This document shows positions 17,241 through 27,000 of a stretch of DNA of 64,000 nucleotides, piece after piece. The position numbers were made by a program, and so were the translations under genes. The stretch lies in contig NZ_CANNBW010000014.1 of assembly GCF_947502995.1 (NCBI RefSeq), forward strand, positions 80,582 to 144,581. Direction: 5' to 3'. Each line of letters begins with the position of its first letter. Positions within the stretch are counted from its first letter, which is position 1. The notes under the pieces are model-generated. The model did not search any database, was not told where the DNA came from, and saw only the letters and a program-made list of their open reading frames with translations. The stretch is from an uncultured Tenacibaculum sp. GTDB taxonomy: Bacteria > Bacteroidota > Bacteroidia > Flavobacteriales > Flavobacteriaceae.

Positions 17241-19526
17241 TTAAAATTTTACTCTGAAACTCACATTTGGTGTAAAACCTAAAGAAATGTTATCAATCTT
17301 AGAAAGGTTGCCATTTTCTATGTCATAATAAGTATTTAAAACATTTTTTCTATCTAAAATATTCCAAACAGACAGACCAGCAGTAGCTTGTGATTTTCCA
17401 ATTTTAAAATTGTAATTTATGGAAGAGTCTAATCTTAAATAACTTGGTAATCTACTGCTATTAGGAGTTTCATAATTAATACTATTTCCTGTAGAACTCA
17501 CACCGTTTGGTTCTGTGAAAGGTCTACCAGAATGCCAATTAAAACCAAGAGCAAAGTCAATATTTTTATACGTATATGTTCCGTCTAAACTAATTACATT
17601 TCTAATATCGACATTGTTAGGAAAGCTTTTAGAGTTATTTAAATTTTTAAAAATGTAATCATTTTTACTGTAACTATAGCTTAACCAGGTTTTTATGTTT
17701 TTAAACTTTTTATGAATTAGTAAGTCGATACCTTTAACTTCATAGTTTCCTATATCATTTATGAGTTGAAACTGATTTTGAAAACCTTGACTTCTACTAC
17801 TTATATTATTTACTTTTTTATAATAGGTTTCGATACTTACTAACCATTTATTTTTCTCGTAAAATAAACCTAAACCAAGTTGTTGACTCGTAATTATAGG
17901 TGTACTTTCGTTAGCTAAAACCCATCTTCTTTTTTCTATTCCTAAGAAATCGTTTTGTAAATCAATAATTTGTGATGTTCCTTGACTTTTAAAGTCTGTA
18001 GTAAATTCAAATTTAAAATTTTCATGAAACCTATAATTAAAAGCTAATCTAGGTTCAACAGAGAATCGTTTAAACTTGTCAAAATAATTAACTCTTAATC
18101 CGCCTTTTAAATAAAAATTATCACTAGAATAGTTTAATTGACTATACAGAGAGTGTGTAATAAGTACTTGTTTTATGAAACGTCTGAAGAAAGGTTCATC
18201 TACTTTTTCTAAATTACTGATTGCAATTTGTGAGAAATGATATCCGTTAGACCAAGTTGTATTTGGAGATATAATTAATTCGGAATCAAACTTATATCCG
18301 TTGTCTTGAATTTCATTTTCTTGTGTTAAACTCTGACTGTTAAGTATGTTTGCGTTAACAGAAGATAAATTATAAAAAGAAAAATAAGCTTGAGCAGTTA
18401 GTTTAAAACGATCGTTTAAGTCTCCGACGTAAGTTATTCCTGTACTTATATTGTTTTGATTAAGTTCACTTTTAAGTTCTTCATCCCTTAAAGGATTTAT
18501 TAACGATTCATTATACGTTAAGTCATTTTCTATATTTAATAAAACGAATCTTAATTGATGTTTGTCTTCAATATCCCAAATTAATTTACCGTAAAAATCA
18601 TGAAATCTAAAATTTTCATCTTTAGTTATTACGCTACTGTCTCCAGTAATTAATTGTAAATCTGAATTTTGAAAAGCTCTTTGAAAATATTGATCAAAAG
18701 TTGGAGTGTTTAAAAAATCTGTAGTAGATCTTCTTGCAGCAAACTGTAATTCTAAATTTTTCTTGATAGGAATAGTGCTTAATACATCTAAATTCAATAA
18801 GTTCAAACCTACACCTAATTCAAATTTATTGGTTATTTTGTTAGGTAACTTCATATCAATAATACTAGAAATACTTTCTCCGTATTTTGCACTACTTCCT
18901 GATTTTGATAAACTTATGTCGTATTTTAAATATGGATTAAAAGCAGAAATTAATCCGAAAAAATGTCCAGATTGATACATGCGAATACCATCAAAAAGAA
19001 TTAAATTCTGATCATGAGTTCCACCTCTAATATTCAAATTAGAGATAGATTCATCTACACTTACTACACCTGGTAAAGCATTAATTGCTTGTAAAACATC
19101 AGGTTCTATAAGACCAGGAAGTATTCCTAATTTGTCAGTTTTTAAATTTATAGACCCATCATTGTTTTTAGAAATACCAGAAGTTAAATATCCTTGAACA
19201 GATATTTCTTCTAAATTTTCAAATAAAATATTATCTGTGTTTTTTGTTTTTATGATGATGAATCGATCATTTAAAACTTTATATTCTAATTTAGTTGTCT
19301 CTTCTAAAAAAAATAACGTTTTTTCTAAGTCTAAAGAAGTGGAAGGAGGTGTTATAAAAATCTTCTCAATAGTTTTATCAGCGTAAGAAAAACTGATTTT
19401 AAATTTTCGTTCTATTTTTTTTAAAAATTTGACAAGGGAAATTTCATTTTCATTTTGAGCAAAAGAAATGAAAACGTTCAGGTTAAATATTAATAGAACA
19501 AAAAAAAACTTATTGAGGATTTTCAC
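17241..19526 (-). CDS. TonB-dependent receptor with N-terminal STN signalling domain
   Basis: A 761-residue outer-membrane receptor. After the signal peptide (ending near FISFAQ) come about 80 residues resembling a secretin/TonB short N-terminal (STN) domain (ISLVKFLKKIERKFKISFSY), then a plug (LQAINALPGVVSVDESIS, NIRGGTHDQNLILFDGIRM) and a 22-strand-type barrel ending in phenylalanine. STN domains of FecA-type receptors touch the periplasmic part of FecR and signal substrate binding. No CarboxypepD_reg domain and no adjacent SusD gene is present, so an iron-complex or other small ligand is more likely than glycans; the substrate is unknown. The start is GTG, 17 bp inside the fecR-like gene, implying coupled translation. 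Confidence 0.88.
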   Translation of the reverse strand: MKILNKFFFVLLIFNLNVFISFAQNENEISLVKFLKKIERKFKISFSYADKTIEKIFITPPSTSLDLEKTLFFLEETTKLEYKVLNDRFIIIKTKNTDNILFENLEEISVQGYLTSGISKNNDGSINLKTDKLGILPGLIEPDVLQAINALPGVVSVDESISNLNIRGGTHDQNLILFDGIRMYQSGHFFGLISAFNPYLKYDISLSKSGSSAKYGESISSIIDMKLPNKITNKFELGVGLNLLNLDVLSTIPIKKNLELQFAARRSTTDFLNTPTFDQYFQRAFQNSDLQLITGDSSVITKDENFRFHDFYGKLIWDIEDKHQLRFVLLNIENDLTYNESLINPLRDEELKSELNQNNISTGITYVGDLNDRFKLTAQAYFSFYNLSSVNANILNSQSLTQENEIQDNGYKFDSELIISPNTTWSNGYHFSQIAISNLEKVDEPFFRRFIKQVLITHSLYSQLNYSSDNFYLKGGLRVNYFDKFKRFSVEPRLAFNYRFHENFKFEFTTDFKSQGTSQIIDLQNDFLGIEKRRWVLANESTPIITSQQLGLGLFYEKNKWLVSIETYYKKVNNISSRSQGFQNQFQLINDIGNYEVKGIDLLIHKKFKNIKTWLSYSYSKNDYIFKNLNNSKSFPNNVDIRNVISLDGTYTYKNIDFALGFNWHSGRPFTEPNGVSSTGNSINYETPNSSRLPSYLRLDSSINYNFKIGKSQATAGLSVWNILDRKNVLNTYYDIENGNLSKIDNISLGFTPNVSFRVKF

Positions 19527-20403
19527 GCTTTAAAATAATTTCATCTCCTCGGATTATGTAACTTAAATTTAAAGGTAAAGTTATTGAATTTAAAGCTAAA
19601 TTCAGGTCTTTATGATTAAATTTACCTGTAAATAATTGTTGAGTATTGATATTATTTATTGTGAAATTGACTTTATATTGTCTTTCGAATTCTTTAATTA
19701 CTTCTATAAATGGTTCGCTTTCAAACTCACTTTCATTATTAATCCAAGAAGGCGAAATGTTTTCAGTATCTTTTTCGATTAATTTACCGAATTTGAAAGA
19801 ATCTCCCGGAGATAACTTTTCAGTCTTTCCATTGAAATCTACACGTACAAGTCCTTCATAACAAACGACTTGAAAAGTGTTGTTTCTTGCTTTTACATTA
19901 AACTCTGTACCTAAAACAGTAACATTCCCTTGATCTGTAACTACTTTAAAAGTAGAACCTTTAGCAACTTTAAAAAATGCTTCACCTTTTAAAGTTAATT
20001 CTCTTTTTTTGTTCCAAGAATCTTTTACAAAATTAATAGAACTCACGGCATTTAATTCTACAGTAGAATTATCAGGTAAAAATGTTGTTATTTTATCAGC
20101 ATAACTAGTTTCTATTTTAGTAACATTATTATTAAACAAGAAATAGTAACTACCAAGAGCTATAACAAAAATTGCAGCAATCTTAGTTAATAAGCTGAAA
20201 ATATTTGAATTGGTATTTTTCTTTTCTGAAATAATATTATTTAAAATTTGTTGTTGATTAACGTTTTGATCAACTTTAAATTTTTTCAAACTTTCAGAAA
20301 TTTGGATCAATTCATCTGCATCTTCTAGTGACTTGAATTCTTCAAGCTCTTGAGGATCAAGATCGTGATCTAACCATTTTTTTATTAATTCTGTTTTTTC
20401 CAT
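19510..20403 (-). CDS. FecR-family anti-sigma factor
   Basis: A 297-residue inner-membrane regulator. A cytoplasmic N-terminal helical region (ELIKKWLDHDLDPQELEEF) would bind the sigma factor. A single membrane segment lies at about residues 69-89. The periplasmic part is a FecR domain (TFLPDNSTVELNAVSSINF, LKGEAFFKVAKGSTFKVVT) followed by a DUF4974-like end (FTGKFNHKDLNLALNSITL). It transmits receptor occupancy to the ECF sigma factor encoded 53 bp upstream and overlaps the receptor gene downstream. Confidence 0.93.
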   Translation of the reverse strand: MEKTELIKKWLDHDLDPQELEEFKSLEDADELIQISESLKKFKVDQNVNQQQILNNIISEKKNTNSNIFSLLTKIAAIFVIALGSYYFLFNNNVTKIETSYADKITTFLPDNSTVELNAVSSINFVKDSWNKKRELTLKGEAFFKVAKGSTFKVVTDQGNVTVLGTEFNVKARNNTFQVVCYEGLVRVDFNGKTEKLSPGDSFKFGKLIEKDTENISPSWINNESEFESEPFIEVIKEFERQYKVNFTINNINTQQLFTGKFNHKDLNLALNSITLPLNLSYIIRGDEIILKRENPQ

Positions 20404-20456
20404 ATCTATCTACAATACTATAACAAGTAGAGATTAAAAATTCCTACCCCAAAAGA

Positions 20457-20972
20457 TTATAATTCTTCTATATCTTCTCTTAATTTTTTTAGAGCACCGT
20501 AAATTCTTTTTTCTACGGCTTTTACAGAGATTTCTAAAATTTCTGCAATCTCTTTAAATCTTTTACCTTCAACTCGATTCATTAAAAAAGCAACTCTTTG
20601 AGCTTCAGTTAAATTACTAATTGCTCTTTGAATTTTATCCATGTACTCTTTTTCTTCTAAAACAAATTCAGGTGATTCATTTGTTGAATTTTTCTTGGGG
20701 ATTTCTGCGTATTTTAATTTTACTTTTTCATGGTTAACTTGATTTAGCATCAAATTATTAGCAGTAGTGAATAAAAAACTTTTTGCTTTATCCGGAGTTA
20801 TACGATGACAATTTTGCCAAACCTTTAAAAAGGCTTCTTGTACTTTATCTTCAGGATTTAATTTTTCACCGAATTTGTAATACAAGAAGTTATACAAATC
20901 TTTAAAGTGCTTATTAAAAAATGAAGAAAAGAGTGTATCGTTACAAATATTTTTATGTATTGGTTTTTCCAT
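20457..20972 (-). CDS. ECF-type RNA polymerase sigma factor (FecI-like)
   Basis: A 171-residue sigma-70 family protein. Region 2 is recognisable in EDKVQEAFLKVWQNCHRI and AKSFLFTTANNLMLNQVNH; region 4 in LTEAQRVAFLMNRVEGKRF, with the helix-turn-helix KEIAEILEISVKAVEKRIY. It is first in the minus-strand order sigma, anti-sigma, receptor, the usual arrangement for surface signalling in Bacteroidota. Likely targets are this cluster and perhaps the lipoprotein gene divergent from it. Confidence 0.94.
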   Translation of the reverse strand: MEKPIHKNICNDTLFSSFFNKHFKDLYNFLYYKFGEKLNPEDKVQEAFLKVWQNCHRITPDKAKSFLFTTANNLMLNQVNHEKVKLKYAEIPKKNSTNESPEFVLEEKEYMDKIQRAISNLTEAQRVAFLMNRVEGKRFKEIAEILEISVKAVEKRIYGALKKLREDIEEL

Positions 20973-21138
20973 TAAGCAATAGCCATAATTTTTTCTAAGT
21001 TAAAAAAAAACGGTCACGAAGGTAGGATTTTTTTTTAGTATGTTGTTATACTAATAAGCAAACAAAGAATTATTGGGTTGATTTTTAATAGTTAACTGCT
21101 CTTTGTATAATTTTTTAATGAAATCAAATTTATTTATT

Positions 21139-21165
21139 TTGTTGAAACATTAATCCGTAATTTTG
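21139..21165 (+). promoter_or_regulatory. Promoter of the repeat-built lipoprotein gene
   Basis: TTG at 21139-21141 and TAATTTTG at 21158-21165, spacer 16 bp. The TTG ending this -7 box is the first in-frame alternative start, so translation is placed at the ATG at 21217, about 47 nt after the predicted transcript start. Confidence 0.6.
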
Positions 21166-21216
21166 AGTTTGCTTTTTACAACTTACAATAGTAAGTTGTT
21201 GAATATTAATTTAATT

Positions 21217-22962
21217 ATGAATATCAAACCTAGTCAACTTTTAACTTTTACTCTTTCAATTCTATCGATGTTAATAATATTTTCATCTTGTCAAAAAGAA
21301 GTAATTGAAATTTCGAGTTCTCAAGAAGAAGAAGTAAAGTTAACATCAGATTCAACTTTAACAACTTTAATAACTCAAACTGTAACTAACGATGGTTCTG
21401 TAGATAATATTATAGATCAAGCAAACTGTTTAGAGGTACAACTTCCAGTTTTTGTGGTTGTAAATGGAACAGGTGTAGAAATTAATTCTATAGATGATTA
21501 TCAAGTAATCGAAGAAATTTTTGATCGATTTACTGATGATATTGATAAGATAGATATTCAGTATCCAATAAAAATTATCACTAATGAATTTGCTGAATTA
21601 GAGATAAATAATGAAGATGAATTAAAGGAATTGGTGAGTAGTTGTAAAGGAGAAAATGTTAAAGATGAAGATATTGAGTGTATAGATTTTTCTTATCCGA
21701 TTTCAATTTCTGTTTTTAATGCTGACTTTGACATTTTAGACACTAAAACAGTAAATAATGATGCTAATCTTTATGGTTTTTTACAAAATTTAGATGCTTC
21801 TACAATTGCAAATATTAAATATCCGATCACTTTAATTAAAGCTGACGGAACTTTAATTTCTGTGAATAACAACAAGGAATTGCAAGATGCTATTATTGAG
21901 GCAGCTGATAGCTGTGATGAAGATGATGACTTTAACTATAATGATGACGATCCAGATTATTGTAATGTTGATTTTGTTAGAGAAAGTATAGAAAAATGTA
22001 TTTGGGAAGTAACTTCTTATGCTAATAATGCACTTTTAGAAAATTATAGTTTCAGATTTAGTAACGATTTTACATTTACAGTAAATCAAAATGGAGCAAT
22101 TGAAGGTTTTGGAGATTGGTCTATTGAAAATTCTTCTAACGGAAATGTTTTAAAATTATCTTCAACAATCAATGATTTTAATGGTGATTGGGAAATTAAA
22201 GAATGTGGAGATAGATTTTTAGAAGTGAAACTGGATAATGATGTAATGAGAATAGAGAAGAAGTGTCCTGATTTTAGTGAAGATAAAGTAAAAGAAATTT
22301 TAGCTGGTTGTAATTGGGCTATTACAGATTTTATAAATAACGGAGAAAGCTTATCAGATCAATATTCAAATTATAAATTCGATTTTAAATCAGATGAAAC
22401 TTTTGAAATTACTGATGGTACTGATACATACACAGGTATTTGGACAGTTGAAATTAATGCGTTCGGAAATGTAATCATCAATATTTCTTCTGTTTTTTCA
22501 GATATAGTAGATCAATATTTTGTTGCGAGCTTAGATAATAGTAATGTTTTAATTCAAAGTAATTCAGGAAAAACTATTAAACTTCGAAAAGATTGCAGTA
22601 CAGCAGCAGGAGATATTAGTGTTGATAGATTAAATTTTTTAGTTCTTAATTGTATATGGAAAATTACAGATTTAAATAAGGACAACAATAATTTAACGGC
22701 AAACTATTCTAATTATAGATTTAAGTTTTTCCAAGATGGAACTTTTATATTTTATAATGCTTTTGGTGGTGGAGATTATTCTGTAGGAATATGGAAAGCA
22801 GAAAGAACTAATAAAGTTGTGTTTTTATTAAGTTCACAAAACTTAAGCAATGAAATTAAAGGCTTTTTCGAAGTAGTTCTTTTAGAGGATGACAAATTAA
22901 ATTTATTTGTAGAAGGTATAAATGGAACACACGATATGAAATTAGAAAGAGAATGTATTTAG
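21217..22962 (+). CDS. Lipoprotein built of two kinds of internal repeat, function unknown
   Basis: A 581-residue predicted lipoprotein (signal peptide ending at lipobox FSSC). I recognise no named family. Two related units of about 100 residues come first, each with a QYPI/KYPI-type strand followed by D-G/E-N loops (IDIQYPIKIIT, NIKYPITLIKA). An acidic linker rich in D and E and about 20 residues long follows near residue 235. Then come three related units of about 105 residues, each opening with a Cys-hydrophobic-Trp motif (KCIWEVT, GCNWAIT, NCIWKIT), then F-x-F, a G-x-W strand and a closing L/I-x-x-x-C. The latter resemble lipocalin-like beta units, but this is only a shape argument. It is divergent from the ECF sigma/anti-sigma/receptor cluster and may be regulated with it. 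Confidence 0.75.
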   Translation: MNIKPSQLLTFTLSILSMLIIFSSCQKEVIEISSSQEEEVKLTSDSTLTTLITQTVTNDGSVDNIIDQANCLEVQLPVFVVVNGTGVEINSIDDYQVIEEIFDRFTDDIDKIDIQYPIKIITNEFAELEINNEDELKELVSSCKGENVKDEDIECIDFSYPISISVFNADFDILDTKTVNNDANLYGFLQNLDASTIANIKYPITLIKADGTLISVNNNKELQDAIIEAADSCDEDDDFNYNDDDPDYCNVDFVRESIEKCIWEVTSYANNALLENYSFRFSNDFTFTVNQNGAIEGFGDWSIENSSNGNVLKLSSTINDFNGDWEIKECGDRFLEVKLDNDVMRIEKKCPDFSEDKVKEILAGCNWAITDFINNGESLSDQYSNYKFDFKSDETFEITDGTDTYTGIWTVEINAFGNVIINISSVFSDIVDQYFVASLDNSNVLIQSNSGKTIKLRKDCSTAAGDISVDRLNFLVLNCIWKITDLNKDNNNLTANYSNYRFKFFQDGTFIFYNAFGGGDYSVGIWKAERTNKVVFLLSSQNLSNEIKGFFEVVLLEDDKLNLFVEGINGTHDMKLERECI

Positions 22963-22978
22963 AAATTTTTGTGCCAAT

Positions 22979-23003
22979 GCTGTAGTTTACTACAGCTCTT
23001 TTT
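22979..23003 (+). terminator. Terminator 1 after the lipoprotein gene
   Basis: An 8-bp stem GCTGTAGT/ACTACAGC with a very small loop, followed by a short T run. Confidence 0.65.
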
Positions 23004-23033
23004 ACCCATTTTTAGATATATTTATTTATTTGG

Positions 23034-23069
23034 AGTCTATACTAAAACATTTTTAGTATAGACTTTTTT
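23034..23069 (+). terminator. Terminator 2 after the lipoprotein gene
   Basis: A 14-bp perfect stem (AGTCTATACTAAAA with TTTTAGTATAGACT), a 3-nt loop and a run of T. It is stronger than the first and only 30 bp away from it. Confidence 0.8.
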
Positions 23070-23133
23070 GTTGAATTATTAATTTAATTGATGTTATATA
23101 ACTGAACTCTTTATAAGCCTATTAAAATAAAAC

Positions 23134-23163
23134 AAGCCTGTAAAGAATACAGGCTTATTTTTT
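23134..23163. terminator. Terminator between the convergent lipoprotein and XRE genes
   Basis: A 9-bp stem AAGCCTGTA/TACAGGCTT with a 5-nt loop. A T run follows on the plus strand, and a less regular one on the minus strand, so it may work in both directions; it is the nearest terminator for the XRE gene. Confidence 0.75.
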
Positions 23164-23197
23164 CTAGGGGATTATTTAAATCGGTAATTCTCGGGAA

Positions 23198-23614
23198 TTA
23201 CTTGTCAAATACATCGAATGTACCGTCATTATACAGTAAAATAATTTTGGTTAAGGTTTTCGGGGTAAGTGATGATAAGTTATTACTTTTTTCCGACCTG
23301 TCAAAATTATTTTCTAAAATAGGTTCTTTTTTTGCACTTTCTTCTATTTCTTGGTTAAATAATGAGGTAGAGTGTTGTAGTGATGTAGATTTTTCTGGTT
23401 TATTATTTTTAGGAAAACTTCCTTTACCATAAAGTAACCAATCTAAATCAACTTCTTCGAAAGCTTTATCTACTTTCATAACAAAATCTAAACTAGGTTT
23501 ATTTCTACCAGAGAGTAGATGTGAAATACTAGATTTAGGCACATCTATTTTTTCAGCAAAATTTGTTGACGTTAGATTATAATGATCTAAAATAAATTTT
23601 ATACGATCTATCAT
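23198..23614 (-). CDS. XRE-family helix-turn-helix regulator
   Basis: A 138-residue DNA-binding protein. Residues 1-65 are an XRE/Cro-CI helix-turn-helix domain (MIDRIKFILDHYNLTSTNFA; recognition region KSSISHLLSGRNKPSLDFVM; end of domain WLLYGKGSF). A polar, low-complexity linker follows, then a short conserved-looking tail with ILLYNDGTFDVFDK. There is no peptidase or ligand domain, so it is not a LexA-like self-cleaving repressor. Upstream lies an array of six related palindromes, two of which coincide with its own -7 and -33 boxes, which strongly suggests autorepression. The transcript would be leaderless. Confidence 0.9.
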   Translation of the reverse strand: MIDRIKFILDHYNLTSTNFAEKIDVPKSSISHLLSGRNKPSLDFVMKVDKAFEEVDLDWLLYGKGSFPKNNKPEKSTSLQHSTSLFNQEIEESAKKEPILENNFDRSEKSNNLSSLTPKTLTKIILLYNDGTFDVFDK

Positions 23615-24013
23615 TTTACAAATGTAAACTAGTGTTAGGTGTTTACAAGTGTAAATATAACTAATCTAAGTTGATTAGCAAAAAAATCCTTGTATTAGAT
23701 GACTATAACCAGTGTTTCTAGCTATAAATTACTTTAATTAACTAAGCTTAACTTATTGTTTTACAGCGATTTACAAATGTACTATAAATTATACTTATAA
23801 CTGAGTAATAATGCGTTTTTAGTGGTTTGAAATACAAATGTAAACACCTAAAAAGAGTAAATTAGCTTAAAATACATATATTGATTTAACAATATTTGCT
23901 TTTACTGATTTAATTGTATGATTTATTATAAAAACCAATGGTTACAATTGTAAAATTATTTAAATTCTAATTAGTTTAACTTTGTGGACTGCTTTTTGGT
24001 ATACAATTGTAAA
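23615..24013. promoter_or_regulatory. Array of six operator-like palindromes with core TACAAnTGTA
   Basis: This 450-bp gene-free stretch (23615-24067) contains six related sites: TTTACAAATGTAAA at 23615, TTTACAAGTGTAAA at 23642, TTTACAAATGTACT at 23770, AATACAAATGTAAA at 23831, GTTACAATTGTAAA at 23941 and TATACAATTGTAAA at 24000 (14 bp each). The dyad is TTTACA-nn-TGTAAA. Sites one and two cover the XRE promoter; three and four again contain a minus-strand TAnnTTTG box; six touches the purL terminator. Binding by the XRE protein is inference from position and symmetry. No gene is seen between the sites. Confidence 0.7.
23619..23648 (-). promoter_or_regulatory. Promoter of the XRE gene, overlapped by two operators
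   Basis: On the minus strand, TACATTTG (plus 23619-23626) is a perfect -7 box and TTG (plus 23646-23648) a -33 box, spacer 19 bp. The transcript would begin at about 23614, the A of the ATG. The -7 box lies inside palindrome 23615-23628 and the -33 box inside palindrome 23642-23655. Confidence 0.7.
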
Positions 24014-24043
24014 AAAAAAGAGACACTAATAATAGTGTCTCTT
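24011..24043 (-). terminator. Intrinsic terminator after purL
   Basis: An 11-bp perfect stem AAGAGACACTA/TAGTGTCTCTT with a 4-nt loop. On the minus strand it is followed by a run of T (plus-strand A run 24011-24019). Confidence 0.85.
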
Positions 24044-24067
24044 AATTTTATCATATAATTAAATTAC

Positions 24068-27000
24068 TTAATCATCATTTTTATTATCGATCCAATTTTT
24101 AGCATTAATAAATGCTTCTAACCATGGAGAAACTTCGTCTTTTCTACCTTCAGGATAATACGGCCAGTTCCATTGGAATGTAGAACGCTCAATATGCGGC
24201 ATTGTAACTAAATGTCTTCCTGTTTTGTCGGTTAACATTGCTACGTTATAATCTGAACCGTTAGGATTATGAGGATATTCTTCATAAGCGTACTTAGCTA
24301 CAACATTATATTCGTTTTCTTGCTTAGGTAAATTAAATTTACCTTCACCATGAGAAATCCAAACTCCTAAAGTACTTCCTGCTAAACTAGATAGCATTAT
24401 AGAGTTGTTTTCTTGAACTTTCACAGATGTAAACGAACTCTCATGCTTGTTAGAATCGTTATGAATCATTTTTCCATGAATATCATGCTCTGGATTAATT
24501 AGTTCTAATTCCATCCATAGTTGACAACCATTACAAATACCAACTGATAAAGTGTCCTCTCTTTCAAAGAATTTCTTTAATGCAGTATTTGCTTTTTCAT
24601 TATATAAAAATGCTCCAGCCCAACCTTTTGCAGAACCTAAAACATCTGAATTAGAAAAACCACCTACAGCACCAATGAATTGGATGTCTTCTAAAGTTTC
24701 TCTTCCAGATATTAAATCAGTCATATGAACATCTTTAACATCAAAACCAGCTAAATACATGGCATTTGCCATTTCTCTTTCTGAATTAGACCCCTTTTCT
24801 CTAATAATAGCAGCCTTAGGTTTTGGTTTTGTAGTGTCTATTTTTGGTAATTCACCAGTAAAATTACTAGGAAAACTATATGTTAAAGGTTGATTTTTAT
24901 AGTTTTGGTAACGATCTTCAGCTAAATTATTTGCAGTTTGCTTTTGATCTAATAAATATGAAGTTTTATACCAAACATCTCTTAATTCACTAATTGATAA
25001 AGAATATAAATCAGTGTTATTTTTAATATTAATTCTGTCAGATTCAGTTACTGTACCTATTTTAAAGAATTCAATAGCATTAGCTTTTAATGCATCTTCT
25101 ATAGAACTATCACTTCCTTGGATTACAATTCCTGAGTTTTCAGCAAATAATAAACGTAAAGAATCATTTTCGTTTAATGAAGATAAATCTAAGTTAGCTC
25201 CAGTATTTGTATTTGCAAAACATAATTCTAAAAGAGTAGTGATTAAACCACCTGAAGCAACATCATGTCCAGCAACAATCTTTTCTTGCTTAATTAATTC
25301 TTGAATAGTATTAAAAGCTTTTTTGAAAAAAGCTGCATTTTTTATTGATGGTACTTCATTACCAATCTTATTTACAACTTGACTAAAAGAACTACCACCT
25401 AATTTAAAACTATCTTGTGATAAATTGATGTAGTAAATATCTCCTTTATTTTGTTGAAAAACTGGCTCTACAACTTTAGTAATATCATTACAATTTGCAG
25501 CAGCTGAGATAACCACTGTACCTGGAGAAATAACGTCTTCATTAGGATACTTTTGTTTCATTGATAAAGAATCTTTACCTGTAGGAACATTTATACCTAA
25601 ATCAATAGAGAATTCAGAAACTGCTTTTACAGCTTTGTATAATCTAGCATCTTCACCTTCATTTTTACAAGGCCACATCCAGTTTGCAGATAAAGAAACC
25701 GATTGTAAATTATCTTTTAAAGGTGCCCAAATAATATTCGTTAAAGCTTCAGCAATTGAATTTAAACTTCCTGCTCTAGAATCTATTAAACCAGAAATAG
25801 GAGAGTGGCCAATAGAAGTAGCAATTCCTTCTTTACCTTTAAAGTCTAGTGCCATAACACCAACATTATTTAAAGGTATTTGTAATTGTCCAACACACTG
25901 TTGTTTAGCTACTTTACCACCAACACAACGATCTACTTTATTTGTTAACCAATCTTTACAAGCAACAGCTTCTAATTGTAAAACTTGATGTAAATACGAT
26001 TCAAAGTTTTCACTAGAATATGTAATTTCTTTATAATTACGATTGATTGTTTTATCTGTCATTATTGTTTTTGGAGAACTTCCAAACATGTCAGATAAAG
26101 CTAAATCCATTGGCGTATTACCCTTAGTTTTAGATTTAAATGTAAAACGATGATCGTTAGTAACGTCACCAACAGTATACATAGGAGAACGTTCTCTTTC
26201 TGCAATTCTATTTAGGATTTCAGAATTTTCTTCTGAAATTACTAATCCCATTCTTTCTTGAGATTCATTTCCAATAATCTCTTTATCAGATAAAGTAGGA
26301 TCACCAACAGGAAGTTGATCTAAATCAATCTTTCCACCAGTATCTTCTACTAATTCAGATAAACAATTTAAATGTCCACCAGCTCCGTGATCGTGAATAG
26401 AAACAATAAAGTTTTCTTCACTTTCAACCATTCCTCTTACAGCATTGGCAGCACGTTTTTGCATTTCTGGATTAGATCTTTGAACAGCATTTAATTCAAT
26501 ACCTGAAGAAAACTCACCAGTATCAGCAGAAGAAACTGCAGCTCCTCCCATACCAATTCGGTAATTTTCACCTCCGAGAATTACAATTTTATCACCTTCT
26601 TTAGGAGTATCTTTTAAAGCTTGATCTGCTTTACCATATCCAATTCCACCAGCTTGCATAATTACTTTATCAAATCCTAACTTTCTAGCATCTTCTTCAT
26701 GTTCAAAAGTTAAAACTGACCCACAAATTAATGGCTGTCCGAATTTATTTCCGAAATCAGAAGCTCCATTAGAAGCTTTAATTAAAATATCTATTGGTGT
26801 TTGGTATAACCATTTTCTTTCATCCATGGCTTTTTCCCAAGGACGATTTTCTTCTAAACGAGAATAAGAAGTCATGTATACAGCAGTACCGGCCATTGGA
26901 ATAGAACCTTTACCACCTGCTAAACGATCTCTAATTTCTCCTCCCGAACCAGTAGCTGCTCCATTAAATGGCTCTACAGTAGTAGGGAAGTTATGTGTTT

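Noticed and set aside
23977..23984. Plus-strand TAACTTTG box in the operator array
   Set aside because: It matches the -7 consensus but has no -33 TTG at a suitable distance and would transcribe only antisense to the purL terminator; left as chance unless a small RNA is found.
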